In this document: piece by piece, positions 1 to 8,360 of the stretch
How positions within the stretch are numbered: the first letter of the stretch is position 1
Layout: every line of letters begins with the position of its first letter
Source: BOG-908 sp964250925
GTDB lineage: Bacteria > Pseudomonadota > Alphaproteobacteria > Acetobacterales > Acetobacteraceae
Assembly (NCBI GenBank): GCA_964250925.1
Contig: CAXUHU010000002.1
Span: forward strand, 41,221-105,220
DNA: 64,000 nucleotides
Reading direction: 5' to 3'
Made by a program: the position numbers and the translations under genes
The notes under the pieces: generated by a model
The model's input: the letters and a program-made list of their open reading frames with translations, nothing else
What the model was told of the DNA's origin: nothing
Database searches by the model: none

Positions 1-1510
1 CTGGAAAGCGTGCCGCCTTCGGCAGGCTCACCACGTCCTGAAGTGCCTGGATGACTCGCCGATGCTGGCCATTTACCGACAAGTTTGGGATGTCGAACAT
101 GCGGGTCATAACGCGACCGTTTGGCCACGCCCCCAGCGTCTGTTCAGGCCAAGTCATCGACAGCGATGGAGGGTCTGCGGCCGATAGCTCGTAGCCATCG
201 CGGGTTGCGCGCAAGACGACGCGGTCGGAGGTCGGTTCCACAACCAAGCCTTGCCAAGTTGGCAAGACAGTCAGCTCTGCCGCCGTATGCTGGCTCGTCA
301 CCCGCTGCCCTGCTCCACGTTGCGTCCCGACGAGGAGCCGCCCTCCGGTCACCGAGTCCTCCAGCGCCACGGCCCGCCCGGGCGATGTCATGTCGAAAAC
401 CAGAACTCCCATTCTCATGTGACCGGCAGTTGGAAGCGGCGATGTCGGCGTTACCAACGGGGACAGGCTTACAGCCCAGTTGCCGTTATGTTGGACCAGG
501 TGCAACGGAATGGTTGATGGTACGTGGAAGTGCAGGTCTGTTCCGGTCGGCAGCATAGTCTGAACTGCACTGCCAAAGGCAGGATTGTCCTTAAGCGCGC
601 TTAGGTCCAACGCTTGCGGCTGATCAAATACGATATGCGCGTCGCCACGGCGGGAAAATGCGGCCGCTCCAACTTTGGAGTTTACTGGCAGAAGGATTGC
701 CGGACCGGGTAACTCGGCTTCGCTCAAGACATAGACTGCATCATGGCTCAACGTCGAAGCCGGTTCGTTGTCGCCTTGCGGAGACGACGGAGATTGCTGT
801 GGAGATGGTGTTGTCAGCGAGGCATCACCGTGCCGCACATCTTCCGCCCTGACGGCGATCGACGGCACGGCCTTTCCGGCGTCTACTCGGTCGTCGGTGG
901 ATCTCGTTGGCTCGCGCGACGCAACATCGTCTTTATCAGCTTGGTATCCAGACTTAGCCGGAGGAGCCGAACTCCGCCCAGGTGCGCGCTGGATAGGCGC
1001 AATCAGAGCATTCTGCGTAGCGGCAACGGGCTTTAAAGGATCAAATACATCCACAACAAACAAGCTGTTGCGGTGCCAGGTACGAACTCGTCCACCAGCG
1101 ACAAGCGAAACAAGGCCAGTGCCCACGCCCCCCGTTACCGCGATGAGCCGCCTTCCGCAATGAGGTATCGTTCCGACCGTTGCTGAAGGTGAAAACCTGA
1201 TTTTCAGTGACAATCCATCACTGGTTGACATAACATCGATTTTGCCGGGTCCAGAGAAAACCAGCCGGTCAAAACCGTCATGGATTGCGAACCGTTCCAC
1301 CACGCTTCGGTGAGGTTCTTCCGTCATCGACGTCGTGTTGACACTTGTGGAAAGTGGCGCGGCAGAGGCGGCGTTCGGACCTGCCGTTATCAAAAAATAC
1401 CAAAGTGGTGCTGCAATCACGATAGTAATTGCAGGCAAACGCCGGACCCGCACGAGAGGGTCGAGCCAACCGTGCCAAGTGCGCCACAGGCAGAGGCATA
1501 GCAGCCTCAT
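1..1510 (-). CDS. Large secreted protein of the flagellar cluster (partial, 3' end outside window)
   Basis: An uninterrupted frame runs leftward from ATG 1510 off the window edge (503 codons visible). The start lies 16 bp after the motE-like stop. An N-terminal signal anchor (about residues 26-50) is followed by a segment with HDGFDRLVFSG and a beta-rich LVAGGRVRTW stretch. This is the kind of N-terminal domain seen in the large tetratricopeptide-repeat proteins that follow motE in alphaproteobacterial flagellar clusters. A Pro/Ser/Asp-rich linker (about 170-260) and a second beta-rich region follow. No TPR is visible in the part present; TPRs would be expected further downstream. The role is probably linked to flagellar or motor assembly in the periplasm, judged by position only. 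The reading frame is seen; the family is inferred. Confidence 0.75.
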   Translation of the reverse strand, partial: MRLLCLCLWRTWHGWLDPLVRVRRLPAITIVIAAPLWYFLITAGPNAASAAPLSTSVNTTSMTEEPHRSVVERFAIHDGFDRLVFSGPGKIDVMSTSDGLSLKIRFSPSATVGTIPHCGRRLIAVTGGVGTGLVSLVAGGRVRTWHRNSLFVVDVFDPLKPVAATQNALIAPIQRAPGRSSAPPAKSGYQADKDDVASREPTRSTDDRVDAGKAVPSIAVRAEDVRHGDASLTTPSPQQSPSSPQGDNEPASTLSHDAVYVLSEAELPGPAILLPVNSKVGAAAFSRRGDAHIVFDQPQALDLSALKDNPAFGSAVQTMLPTGTDLHFHVPSTIPLHLVQHNGNWAVSLSPLVTPTSPLPTAGHMRMGVLVFDMTSPGRAVALEDSVTGGRLLVGTQRGAGQRVTSQHTAAELTVLPTWQGLVVEPTSDRVVLRATRDGYELSAADPPSLSMTWPEQTLGAWPNGRVMTRMFDIPNLSVNGQHRRVIQALQDVVSLPKAARFP

Positions 1511-1526
1511 TTTGTAGGCCCACGTA

Positions 1527-2225
1527 TCATTGAACGTCGCGTGGGGTTATCGAGCGCGTACGCATCTCGGCCAGCATTTGCGTGACCAAACGCGCTCGAT
1601 CTGGCTGCATGGCTGCCAAAACAGGCGCTGCCCGCCTGTCTTGCATACGATCTATCACTTGGAGAAGCACCTGCATGTCCAGCGAGTCGAAAATTGAAGC
1701 CGCATCACGAGGCTTCATCGCTTCATATACTTTTACCAGGCCTGTCCAATTTTCATTCGAGTGCTGCTGACGAGAAGCTTCGAGAGACTCCAGCTTAGCC
1801 TGCAAGTTTGACAGCTGCTGCACCCTGTCTGCGAGACGCCGGTCCGCCGCGCCGATCTCGGCTTCACGAAGGTCAAGCGCACGGGCGCGATCATCCAAGG
1901 CCGTATGGCGATTTCGGAGCGCCATGATAATGCTACGCTCTGCTTCGCTGACCGGCGGCAACGGCTCTTCGTGGGCTTTTTGGCCCGCCTCGGGAGCGTG
2001 CAATGGCAAAGGCGGTGTGTCGCCTGGTTTGCTTGGCATGGCGGGGAGCGGGCTTGGTAAGGGTGGCGAATTTGCCTGAGCGGGAGACACGGCTTCCCCT
2101 GCTACAGCTTGCACCATAATGGCAGCCTTGATGGCGAGCAGGGCCGACATCGCGGCGATCGTCGCAGGAAGTAGGCGAGGACGTCTGAGCTTAGAGTACG
2201 GCAGTTTGGGATCGGCAAGGCGCAT
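1527..2225 (-). CDS. MotE-like flagellar motor chaperone (MgtE-N-like domain)
   Basis: 232 aa from ATG 2225, one base after the TGA of the upstream gene; a longer upstream frame exists but would run back into the DUF6468 gene. One membrane segment lies near residues 20-42, then a Pro-rich periplasmic linker (about 50-90). A coiled coil of about 60 residues follows, rich in Arg, Asp, Leu and Ala. The C-terminus is an MgtE-N-like helical domain with VYEAMKPRDAASIFDSLD and VIDRMQDRRAAPVLAAM. This matches MotE, the periplasmic chaperone that stabilises MotC in Sinorhizobium. Neighbours are fliL, fliM and DUF6468, all on the same strand and tightly spaced, so it is very likely co-transcribed with them. 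Its target here is unknown because no motB/motC is visible. Confidence 0.82.
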   Translation of the reverse strand: MRLADPKLPYSKLRRPRLLPATIAAMSALLAIKAAIMVQAVAGEAVSPAQANSPPLPSPLPAMPSKPGDTPPLPLHAPEAGQKAHEEPLPPVSEAERSIIMALRNRHTALDDRARALDLREAEIGAADRRLADRVQQLSNLQAKLESLEASRQQHSNENWTGLVKVYEAMKPRDAASIFDSLDMQVLLQVIDRMQDRRAAPVLAAMQPDRARLVTQMLAEMRTRSITPRDVQ

Positions 2226-2226
2226 C

Positions 2227-2742
2227 TCAGGGCCCAGCCCGTAGAACGCGCAGGAGATCGCGCTCAGCCTGGCTTCGAAGCCGTGGCGACTGCTCCAAAG
2301 ATCTCTCACTCGACGCTGCGGGCATCGAGGGCGTGGCTGCAAGTTGCGCCAACTGGGCTGGCGGCTCGGGTGAAATTGCAGGGCTCGCGACGGACAAGGC
2401 GGTGCTGTCAGCGAAGATGCGTGCCGACCGCAACACTGTCTCGAGACGTTCGGCGAGCCGGTCGCTGCGATCGGCCAGGAAGCTTAGGTCGTCTCGAAGA
2501 AGCTGAGCTGACTCGATCTGGCGTGAGATCTGGCGACCGGCGCCCTCGGCAGCGCTCCTCAGCCGCTCAATGCCGGTCTCCGCCTGCCGGGTACTGTCGT
2601 TGAACCCTTCCACAAGCTCCTCCAATACAGCTCGGTCGCGCTTCAGCACGCCCAGCGCACGCTCCAGACGTAGGGCGTGGAACAATGTCGCCGCCAACAG
2701 AAGCAGCAGCGCCAATTCCAGAAACCATTGCGCACTCCCCAT
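2227..2742 (-). CDS. DUF6468-type membrane-anchored coiled-coil protein of the flagellar operon
   Basis: 171 aa. An N-terminal transmembrane helix (about residues 6-24, LELALLLLLAATLFHAL) is followed by a long charged coiled coil (about 27-115) with heptad-like Leu/Arg/Glu spacing, then a Pro/Ala/Ser-rich tail. The combination and the position between fliM and the motE-like gene match the DUF6468 proteins of Rhodospirillales flagellar clusters. The biochemical role is not known. ATG 2742 is the first start after an 83-bp space from the fliM stop, and the stop abuts the motE-like start. Confidence 0.75.
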   Translation of the reverse strand: MGSAQWFLELALLLLLAATLFHALRLERALGVLKRDRAVLEELVEGFNDSTRQAETGIERLRSAAEGAGRQISRQIESAQLLRDDLSFLADRSDRLAERLETVLRSARIFADSTALSVASPAISPEPPAQLAQLAATPSMPAASSERSLEQSPRLRSQAERDLLRVLRAGP

Positions 2743-2825
2743 TTTGCTTTTCCCGGATTAAAAGAAAGCTAATGAAGCGCGTCTTGAAGCAATCCCGTGC
2801 GATGCCCCAACCCGCTCAGCGCTGC

Positions 2826-3884
2826 TCATGCTTCCGGTCCTGCCAGAGGCGGGCGCTCGAACGGCTCGTCGATCCGGATGGCAACATGGTTCTTGCGTCG
2901 GCCCACCTGTGCCCGGAACAGGCGAACCGACCCGCAACGCACTTCGACCGGAGCGCCAACCGACGTGTTCAGCACGATACGGTCTCCTGGCTTGAGATCG
3001 ACCACGTCCACCAGCCGCATGGTCTGCTCGTCCAGCACGATGTCGAGCGCGATCCGGGTGCTCCATAGAGCATCGGCCAAGTGGGTCTCCCAAATTGAAT
3101 CTCGGCCAAACTTCTCGCCCATGAACTGCTGCAACAAAAGCTCACGCACCGGCTCCAACGTCGCGTAGGGCAGCAGCAATTCGATCCTGCCACCGCGATC
3201 TTCCATCTCCACGCGCAGCCGCCCAAGGACGGTAGCGTTGGAAAGACGCGAAATCGCGGCAAAGCGCGGGTTTACCTCCAAGCGTTCAAACCGGAACGTA
3301 ACAGGGCAGATAGGATCGAAACTGGCCGACAAGTCAGCGAGAACAACATGGATGAGACGCTCGACCAGGGTCCGTTCGATCGTCGTATAGGGGCGGCCCT
3401 CGATGCGCATGGCAGCCGTTCCCCTACGGCCACCAAGGAGCACGTCCACGACAGAGTAGATCATCGCGCTGTCGATGATCATGAGGCCGTAATTGTCCCA
3501 TTCTTCGGCCTTGAAAACGGCGAGCATGGCCGGCAGTGGAATGGAATTGAGGTGATCGCCAAATCGTAACGAGACGATGTTGTCGATCGAGACTTCCACG
3601 TTGTCGCTGGTAAAATTGCGCAACGATGTCGACATGATGCGCACCAGCCGGTCGAACACGATCTCGAGCATCGGCAGCCGCTCATAGGCAACCAGGCCCG
3701 AGCTGATGATTCGTTGCATGCCGCAGGCCGCCCCTGTGCCATTCGGCCCGTCATCAAAGCCGAGCAGACTGTCGATCTCGGCCTGGTTGAGAACAGGTGC
3801 AGGCTCTGCAGACCTCAGATCACTGGGTAGTCGTTCGCTTCCACCCTCCCACGCAGAGCCTAGTTCGTCGTCACCTTCGTTCAT
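2826..3884 (-). CDS. fliM: Flagellar motor switch protein FliM
   Basis: 352 aa. FliM forms the C-ring of the flagellar motor, binds phospho-CheY and switches rotation. An N-terminal segment with LNQAEIDSLLGF (residues 32-43) is the conserved CheY-binding/FliM signature. The middle CheC-like domain (about 75-260) includes GLMIIDSAMIYSVVDVLLGG, and the C-terminal SpoA/FliN-like domain (about 280-345) has LKPGDRIVLNTSVGAPVEV. Its ATG overlaps the fliL stop by 4 bp (ATGA), which indicates translational coupling. Length is usual for the family. No CheY or other chemotaxis gene lies in the window. Confidence 0.95.
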   Translation of the reverse strand: MNEGDDELGSAWEGGSERLPSDLRSAEPAPVLNQAEIDSLLGFDDGPNGTGAACGMQRIISSGLVAYERLPMLEIVFDRLVRIMSTSLRNFTSDNVEVSIDNIVSLRFGDHLNSIPLPAMLAVFKAEEWDNYGLMIIDSAMIYSVVDVLLGGRRGTAAMRIEGRPYTTIERTLVERLIHVVLADLSASFDPICPVTFRFERLEVNPRFAAISRLSNATVLGRLRVEMEDRGGRIELLLPYATLEPVRELLLQQFMGEKFGRDSIWETHLADALWSTRIALDIVLDEQTMRLVDVVDLKPGDRIVLNTSVGAPVEVRCGSVRLFRAQVGRRKNHVAIRIDEPFERPPLAGPEA

Positions 3885-4378
3885 TCGATGACCATTTCGA
3901 TGAACAGCACGTCTTCGATGTGCGCAGGGCTGGCAGCGATCGTAGCCCGGCTGATCAGCTCCTCGCGCAGGCGATAGCTTCCTTCCGAGCCGCGCAGCTC
4001 CTCGGGCCGCATGTCGCGAAGGTAGGTTTGAAATAGATCCTGTATGCGCGGCATCGCCTCGCTCACGGCGGCTTCGTCCGATTTCGATGCCAACTCCAGC
4101 TTGGCGTGGAGCTTGAGATAGCTCGGCCGCTTGCCAGCGACGTTGAGGTTGCTGACGATTTCTGGGACATCGACGTAAGCGGGGGGCGCTGCGGCCTCCG
4201 TGTCCGGCTTGCTTCCGGCTTTCCCCGCATGGGTCTGATGAGCGAGCAGCGAGGGAATAACACCGCTGAACCAGCCGCCAGCGCCGGCCACGAGTAGCAA
4301 GACGGGAATTGCGATCAGGAGAAGCTTGCCCTTCCTGGGCGCCCCACTCACCGGCTCAGCTGCGCTAGTGTTTGCCAT
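3881..4378 (-). CDS. fliL: Flagellar basal body-associated protein FliL
   Basis: 165 aa. FliL is an inner-membrane protein that surrounds the stator and supports torque. A short cytoplasmic N-terminus is followed by one transmembrane helix (about residues 19-37), a Pro/Ala/Asp linker, then the conserved periplasmic domain (YVDVPEIVSNLNV, PRIQDLFQTYLRDM, LREELISR, VEDVLFIEMVIE-like ending). It is the first gene of the fliL-fliM-DUF6468-motE-like operon. I see no Shine-Dalgarno sequence ahead of ATG 4378; a perfect hairpin ends three bases before the start codon (see the separate entry). Confidence 0.93.
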   Translation of the reverse strand: MANTSAAEPVSGAPRKGKLLLIAIPVLLLVAGAGGWFSGVIPSLLAHQTHAGKAGSKPDTEAAAPPAYVDVPEIVSNLNVAGKRPSYLKLHAKLELASKSDEAAVSEAMPRIQDLFQTYLRDMRPEELRGSEGSYRLREELISRATIAASPAHIEDVLFIEMVIE

Positions 4379-4381
4379 AGC

Positions 4382-4399
4382 CGGATGTTACGACATCCG
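4382..4399 (-). promoter_or_regulatory. Perfect 7-bp hairpin directly upstream of fliL start
   Basis: CGGATGT, a 4-base loop and ACATCCG form a perfect inverted repeat whose last base is three bases from the fliL ATG. It takes the place where a ribosome binding site would sit, and none is visible. It could fold in the mRNA leader and influence translation, or be a protein-binding palindrome. There is no T-run, so it is a poor terminator for the upstream gene. Role inferred only. Confidence 0.4.
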
Positions 4400-4449
4400 A
4401 GTTAACGAAAACTGACTTCGCGAGGGCCTCGCTGGTTCTGACCGGCGTG

Positions 4450-5982
4450 CTAGATGATGAAACTCCAGCGCGGAGCGTCCTCGCGCAGCCGCGCAACCAC
4501 GCTCACGGCCACGTGCGCCGCCTGGACGCGTATGTCGGGGACAGCAACGCACTCCCAGAACACGCCGCGCACGATCGGGCCCAATGCCCAGATGCGTTCG
4601 GTCGCCGTGCCGTCCTGGCGCACAACGTTCAACCCGTCTGTCACGTCGATACCAAGACCCTGCCGGTCCATTCGCGCCAGGCCACGGTCCAGCAATCGCT
4701 GCATCAGCGGGTCGCGGGTGCGCGACATATGTTCCAGACCGGAGGCCATGATCACGCGCTGCACCTTCAGCACGACCTCGTCTGGCCCGCCGGCGGTTCG
4801 CGGCGTATAGTGTACGTACACTGCGTCGTCCGCACCTTCAAAACGCCGAATCCGGCCCGTCACGACTTTCAGCGTGCCTTCGGCGATCATCGCGTCGATC
4901 ATGTCGGCATGCGGCGGCGCCATGCGGTGACGATGCACGTCCCAGCTGCGCCGCGCATGACGCAGGAAACGCTGGCGCTCCGCCAAAGGCAGGCGCCCCC
5001 AAATGCTGGCTGTCACCGGCCGCATGCTGTCGATCACGGCACGCCAGTCCACGCCGGCCTGCGCCGCGGCGAACACCTCGTCGCGCAGCCTGGCCATCAG
5101 CAGGGGTAGTGAGACTTCCTCTGCCATCGTGAAATGCGGGGTGGGCCAGCTGACGGCGATGGCCGCGTGCCGCGTGGGCAGAAGGCCGCCGCGCGACATC
5201 GCCGTGATCCCGCCGACGAAGCCCCGCCGGCGAAGTGCGATGGCGAGGTCAACCATCGTCAGTCCCGTGCCCACGATCAGGATGGACTGGTCAGGGGTAA
5301 GCGGGCGCCAAGTCTTCTCCCCCCAGGCGTTTCGGCAAATGCGTGGGTCGTCGCCTTCTTCGGGGGGCAGGTTGCCTACAGCCAATATCAGGCCCGACAC
5401 GGCCAGGTGCTGGCCGCCCGCGCAAATCAACTCGTAGCCGCCGTGATCCGCCGCAACCACGTCCAGCACGTCATCGGGCAACAGGCGCAGCTGGGCGTGG
5501 CCGGCCGTCTCCCGCATCGCATAGTCCAGTATGGAGCGCAGATACTGGCCATAGAGACGCCGCGAGGCGAACAAGCCCGCCTCCGTCTGGTGCAATCCGT
5601 CCAGCAGCGGATCATCGTCCCGCCGTCGTTTCAACCACTCCTGAAAATGCAGCGGCTCGTCGCTCAAGGCGCTCATGTTGGCGGCGCGCACGTTTAACAG
5701 GTGGCCATCGTCGCCGGCCGCATAGGCCACGCCGCGCGCAAACTCCGGCGACCGCTCGCACAGCAGAACCGGCTGGTCGGTCGGCAGTCGGCGCAACAGT
5801 TGCAGGGCTGCAATCGTCCCGGAAAAGCCAGCGCCGATTACAGCAATCGGGCGCTTGCCACTATGCGGAACCGTCTCCACAGGTTGCTCTTGAAACAAAG
5901 GAAGGGACAGGTGCTCGTGGTATGGCAAGGAAGGCCGCTTGTCCACAGGCGAAACCTGCAGGTCCAGCAATGGCGTGCTCAT
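4450..5982 (-). CDS. FAD/NAD(P)-binding oxidoreductase, COG4529 (YdhS-like)
   Basis: 510 aa. A Rossmann FAD-binding motif (GAGFSG at 50-55) lies in the context RPIAVIGAGFSGTIAALQLL, followed by LLNVRAANMSALSDEP, the hallmark of the COG4529 FAD-NAD(P)-binding family. A second nucleotide-binding motif (LIVGTGLTMVDLA) lies near residue 235. The family is cytoplasmic and poorly characterised; no substrate can be given. It has about 40 extra residues ahead of the Rossmann fold, so the true start could be internal, but ATG 5982 is the only ATG before the domain. It diverges from the Rrf2 regulator gene, so regulation by that protein is possible. Confidence 0.85.
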   Translation of the reverse strand: MSTPLLDLQVSPVDKRPSLPYHEHLSLPLFQEQPVETVPHSGKRPIAVIGAGFSGTIAALQLLRRLPTDQPVLLCERSPEFARGVAYAAGDDGHLLNVRAANMSALSDEPLHFQEWLKRRRDDDPLLDGLHQTEAGLFASRRLYGQYLRSILDYAMRETAGHAQLRLLPDDVLDVVAADHGGYELICAGGQHLAVSGLILAVGNLPPEEGDDPRICRNAWGEKTWRPLTPDQSILIVGTGLTMVDLAIALRRRGFVGGITAMSRGGLLPTRHAAIAVSWPTPHFTMAEEVSLPLLMARLRDEVFAAAQAGVDWRAVIDSMRPVTASIWGRLPLAERQRFLRHARRSWDVHRHRMAPPHADMIDAMIAEGTLKVVTGRIRRFEGADDAVYVHYTPRTAGGPDEVVLKVQRVIMASGLEHMSRTRDPLMQRLLDRGLARMDRQGLGIDVTDGLNVVRQDGTATERIWALGPIVRGVFWECVAVPDIRVQAAHVAVSVVARLREDAPRWSFII

Positions 5983-6025
5983 CGTGTGCTCCGTCTGCCA
6001 ACCTGGGCTGAGGAATACTCAAGCC

Positions 6026-6061
6026 GATACGCGCACGTATCCGGTGAAGTTCTAACACCGG
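6026..6061. promoter_or_regulatory. Tandem inverted repeats in the divergent COG4529/Rrf2 spacer
   Basis: Two perfect palindromes lie side by side between the divergent genes: GATACG-CGCA-CGTATC (6026-6041), then CCGGTG-9 nt-CACCGG (6041-6061). A CTAATTG direct repeat (6064-6070 and 6100-6106) follows. Their position suits an operator for the adjacent Rrf2 regulator. Neither matches an operator that I know, so the assignment is inference. Confidence 0.3.
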
Positions 6062-6170
6062 CCCTAATTGATTCATAGATGGACACTATGCAATCTTGGC
6101 TAATTGGCCTCGGCAACGCATGCAGCGCCGGGGCAAACTCTGCCACGCACCAAACCGACAGGAACTGCCG

Positions 6171-6644
6171 TTGCTGACCAGCCGCGCAAAATATGCTCTT
6201 CGCGCCTGTATAGTAATGGCCGAGCGAAAACCGCTTAACGGCTGGAGCAGCGCCGGGGGGTTGGCCGAGGCGGCGGATGTACCGCGAAAGTTTCTGGAAG
6301 CGATCCTAACCCAGCTGCGCGATCAGGGTCTGGTGGAAAGCCGCCGTGGTCCAGCAGGCGGGCATCGGCTTGTGGCACAGCCCTCGGCGGTGTCGGCCGC
6401 CGATGTCATCCGCGCCATCGATGGACCGTTGGCGATGACACCCTGCGCCAGCGCCACCGCCTTCAGCGCCTGCTCCGATTGCGTGGCGGTGGAAGACTGC
6501 CGGGTGCGCCACCTGATGCGGCGCGCCCGCGACGCCGTAGCCCAGGTGCTGGAGCAATGTTCGCTTGCCGAGCTTTGCCGCGAGCCGAGCTTGGCGATGC
6601 TGGCCCCTAGAACAGCCTCACCCAAGCTGGGACAGTCGACATAA
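6171..6644 (+). CDS. Rrf2-family transcriptional regulator
   Basis: 157 aa when started at TTG 6171. That start gives the family's usual N-terminus (M-LTSRAKYALRA) and has an AGGA 6-7 bases ahead (6160-6163); the longer frame from 6096 adds 25 residues with no family character. The winged helix spans about residues 1-70, with LAEAADVPRKFLEAILTQLRDQGLVESRRG as recognition region and wing. Cysteines at 92, 101, 104 and 110 form the Cys-rich loop that binds an iron-sulfur cluster in IscR, NsrR and RsrR-type members. It probably senses Fe-S status, NO or redox. No isc/suf genes are adjacent; the only neighbour it diverges from is the COG4529 flavoprotein. Confidence 0.85.
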   Translation: MLTSRAKYALRACIVMAERKPLNGWSSAGGLAEAADVPRKFLEAILTQLRDQGLVESRRGPAGGHRLVAQPSAVSAADVIRAIDGPLAMTPCASATAFSACSDCVAVEDCRVRHLMRRARDAVAQVLEQCSLAELCREPSLAMLAPRTASPKLGQST

Positions 6645-6713
6645 GTAAAATTGCTCGTCCTGACCCATATCGAGAGCCCTCAGACCGTTACGGTCAGCCT
6701 GAACGCGCTCTCA

Positions 6714-7301
6714 TCAGCTCTCCAACTCGGAATCCCAGTACAGGTAGTCGCGCCAGCTCGCATGCAGATAGTTGGGTGGAAAAGCCCTGCCGTTGTCCTG
6801 CAGCTCCCAGGTAGAGGGCTGGCAGGGTTTCAGGCGGGGGTGCATGTGGCACTCGCGGGGCAATTTGCTCCCCTTGCGCAGGTTGCAGCACGCGCAAGCG
6901 GTCACGACGTTCTCCCAGGTGGTGCGGCCACCCCGGCTGCGCGGGATCACGTGATCAAACGTCAAATCGTGCGTGGGGAAGCGCTCGCCGCAGTATTGGC
7001 AGCTGAAGGCGTCCCGCAGGAACACGTTGAAGCGGGTGAAGGCCGGTTTGCGTGCACTTGGGATATAGTCTTTCAGCGCAATCACGCTGGGCAGGCGAAG
7101 GGCTTGGCTGGGCGAATGCACCTCGAAATCATATTCGGACAACACGCTGACCCGGTCGAGGAACACTGCCTTGATCGTGTCCTGCCAGGACCAGACCGAG
7201 AGTGGGAAATACGACAGCGGACGAAAATCCGCGTTCAACACCAAGGCTGGATAGTGCAGGCCGCCGTCCGGCAAAATGCGCTCCTCACCAGGGAGGTGCA
7301 T
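6714..7301 (-). CDS. HNH endonuclease family protein
   Basis: 195 aa from ATG 7301. Zinc-binding pairs CQYC (101-104) and CACC (136-139) flank an HNH core with FDHVIPRSRGG (H117) and WENVVTACACCN (N131/N140). The N-terminal half (ALVLNADFRPLSYFPLSVWSWQDTIKAV) is typical of the small chromosomal HNH proteins that are widespread in alphaproteobacteria and probably act in DNA metabolism or repair rather than as homing enzymes. There is no intron, intein or phage context. It is divergent from gluQ with a spacer of about 150 bp and convergent with the Rrf2 gene. Confidence 0.85.
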   Translation of the reverse strand: MHLPGEERILPDGGLHYPALVLNADFRPLSYFPLSVWSWQDTIKAVFLDRVSVLSEYDFEVHSPSQALRLPSVIALKDYIPSARKPAFTRFNVFLRDAFSCQYCGERFPTHDLTFDHVIPRSRGGRTTWENVVTACACCNLRKGSKLPRECHMHPRLKPCQPSTWELQDNGRAFPPNYLHASWRDYLYWDSELES

Positions 7302-7450
7302 CAAGGCCCAGGGCTCGCCGCGGACGAGTCGCAGGATTGATGCGCCGCCAAGAACGCCTGCCTTATGGCAAAGGGGCCCCGGTGCTGCAAGGCGGGGCAG
7401 CCGGCTTCATGGGTTTGTCACAGATCGCGCCTACAGGACAGCCTAGGGGC

Positions 7451-8293
7451 ATGGCAAACACCGTCGCCCGCCCAGCAGCCGTCGTGACCCGGTTTGCGCC
7501 CTCGCCCACCGGATACCTTCATCGGGGGCATGCCTACGCGGCACATATCGCCTGGGAGCGGGCAAGGCAGGCCGGCGGGCGTTTCCTGCTGCGCATCGAG
7601 GACATCGATCCCGAACGCTGCCGCCCGGAATACACGGCCGCCATCCTGGCTGATCTACGCTGGCTGGGGCTCGACTGGGACGGACCGGCGCTGGAGCAAT
7701 CCGCCCGCCTGCCGCTCTACCAGGCCTGCCTCAGCGATTTGCGGGCACGCGGCTTGCTGTATCCCTGCTTTTGCAGCCGCGCCGAGATCGCGGCCTCCGC
7801 ACACGCCCCGCACGGGCCGGATGGGGCGACGGTCTACCCGGGCACTTGCCGCTCGCTCGGCGAAGCCGAACGTGGCAGGCGCATGGCTGCAGGCGCCCCG
7901 CACGCCTGGCGGCTCAACATGGCCGGCGCTCTGGCCGGCCACCCACCCCTCACGTTCATCGAGGAGGACGAGGGCGAGCTGCGGGCCCAGCCAGAACCTT
8001 TCGGCGACGTGGTGCTGGGACGGCGCGACGTTCCAGCCAGCTATCATCTGTGCGTTACGCACGACGACGCGGCGCAGGGGGTGACGCTTGTCACCCGTGC
8101 GGCCGACCTGAAACCTGCCACACACCTGCACCGGCTGCTCCAGCATCTGATGGGCTGGCCGGTGCCGCGCTACGCGCATCACGGCTTGCTGACCGACGAG
8201 GCAGGCCGGCGCTTATCCAAGCGGAACGGCAGCCCGACCTTGTCGGCAATGCGGCACAGCGGGGTTTGCGCAGGTCAGGTTCTTCTTTTCTGA
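7451..8293 (+). CDS. gluQ: Glutamyl-Q tRNA(Asp) synthetase GluQRS
   Basis: 280 aa. This is a truncated GluRS paralogue that charges glutamate onto queuosine at position 34 of tRNA(Asp). The class I signature FAPSPTGYLHRGH lies at 15-27 (HIGH-like HRGH), and a KMSKS-like RLSKRN lies near the C-terminus. A zinc site is suggested by PCFCSRAE and PGTCRS. There is no anticodon-binding domain, as expected for GluQRS. ATG 7451 places the signature at the usual distance; the frame is open further upstream but lacks similarity. The last residues run straight into the AT-rich palindromic element at 8281-8320, so the C-terminus may have been slightly altered by that element. Confidence 0.9.
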   Translation: MANTVARPAAVVTRFAPSPTGYLHRGHAYAAHIAWERARQAGGRFLLRIEDIDPERCRPEYTAAILADLRWLGLDWDGPALEQSARLPLYQACLSDLRARGLLYPCFCSRAEIAASAHAPHGPDGATVYPGTCRSLGEAERGRRMAAGAPHAWRLNMAGALAGHPPLTFIEEDEGELRAQPEPFGDVVLGRRDVPASYHLCVTHDDAAQGVTLVTRAADLKPATHLHRLLQHLMGWPVPRYAHHGLLTDEAGRRLSKRNGSPTLSAMRHSGVCAGQVLLF

Positions 8294-8297
8294 AGAA

Positions 8298-8320
8298 AAA
8301 AGCAAAAGACTTTTGCTTTT
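8298..8320. terminator. Perfect 11-bp palindrome after gluQ (terminator / dispersed palindromic element)
   Basis: AAAAGCAAAAG-A-CTTTTGCTTTT is a perfect inverted repeat with a 1-nt centre, five bases after the gluQ stop. A smaller TTTTCT/AGAAAA palindrome sits just upstream (about 8286-8299). It is symmetric and A/T-flanked, so it can serve both convergent genes (gluQ and the acyltransferase). It resembles AT-rich palindromic elements that I recall as scattered in Acetobacteraceae genomes; compare 29127-29166. Confidence 0.6.
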
Positions 8321-8360
8321 GGGCCTCATACACCCATCGAGGGTCGTCTTATCAGTAATT

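Noticed and set aside
121..1163. Several plus-strand frames in 121-1163
   Set aside because: The minus strand carries a single uninterrupted frame from 1510 through the window edge with a sensible signal anchor and domain, so these are shadows.
7202..7450. Longer gluQ frame from 7202
   Set aside because: Overlaps the divergent HNH gene and lacks similarity; the synthetase signature starts right after ATG 7451.
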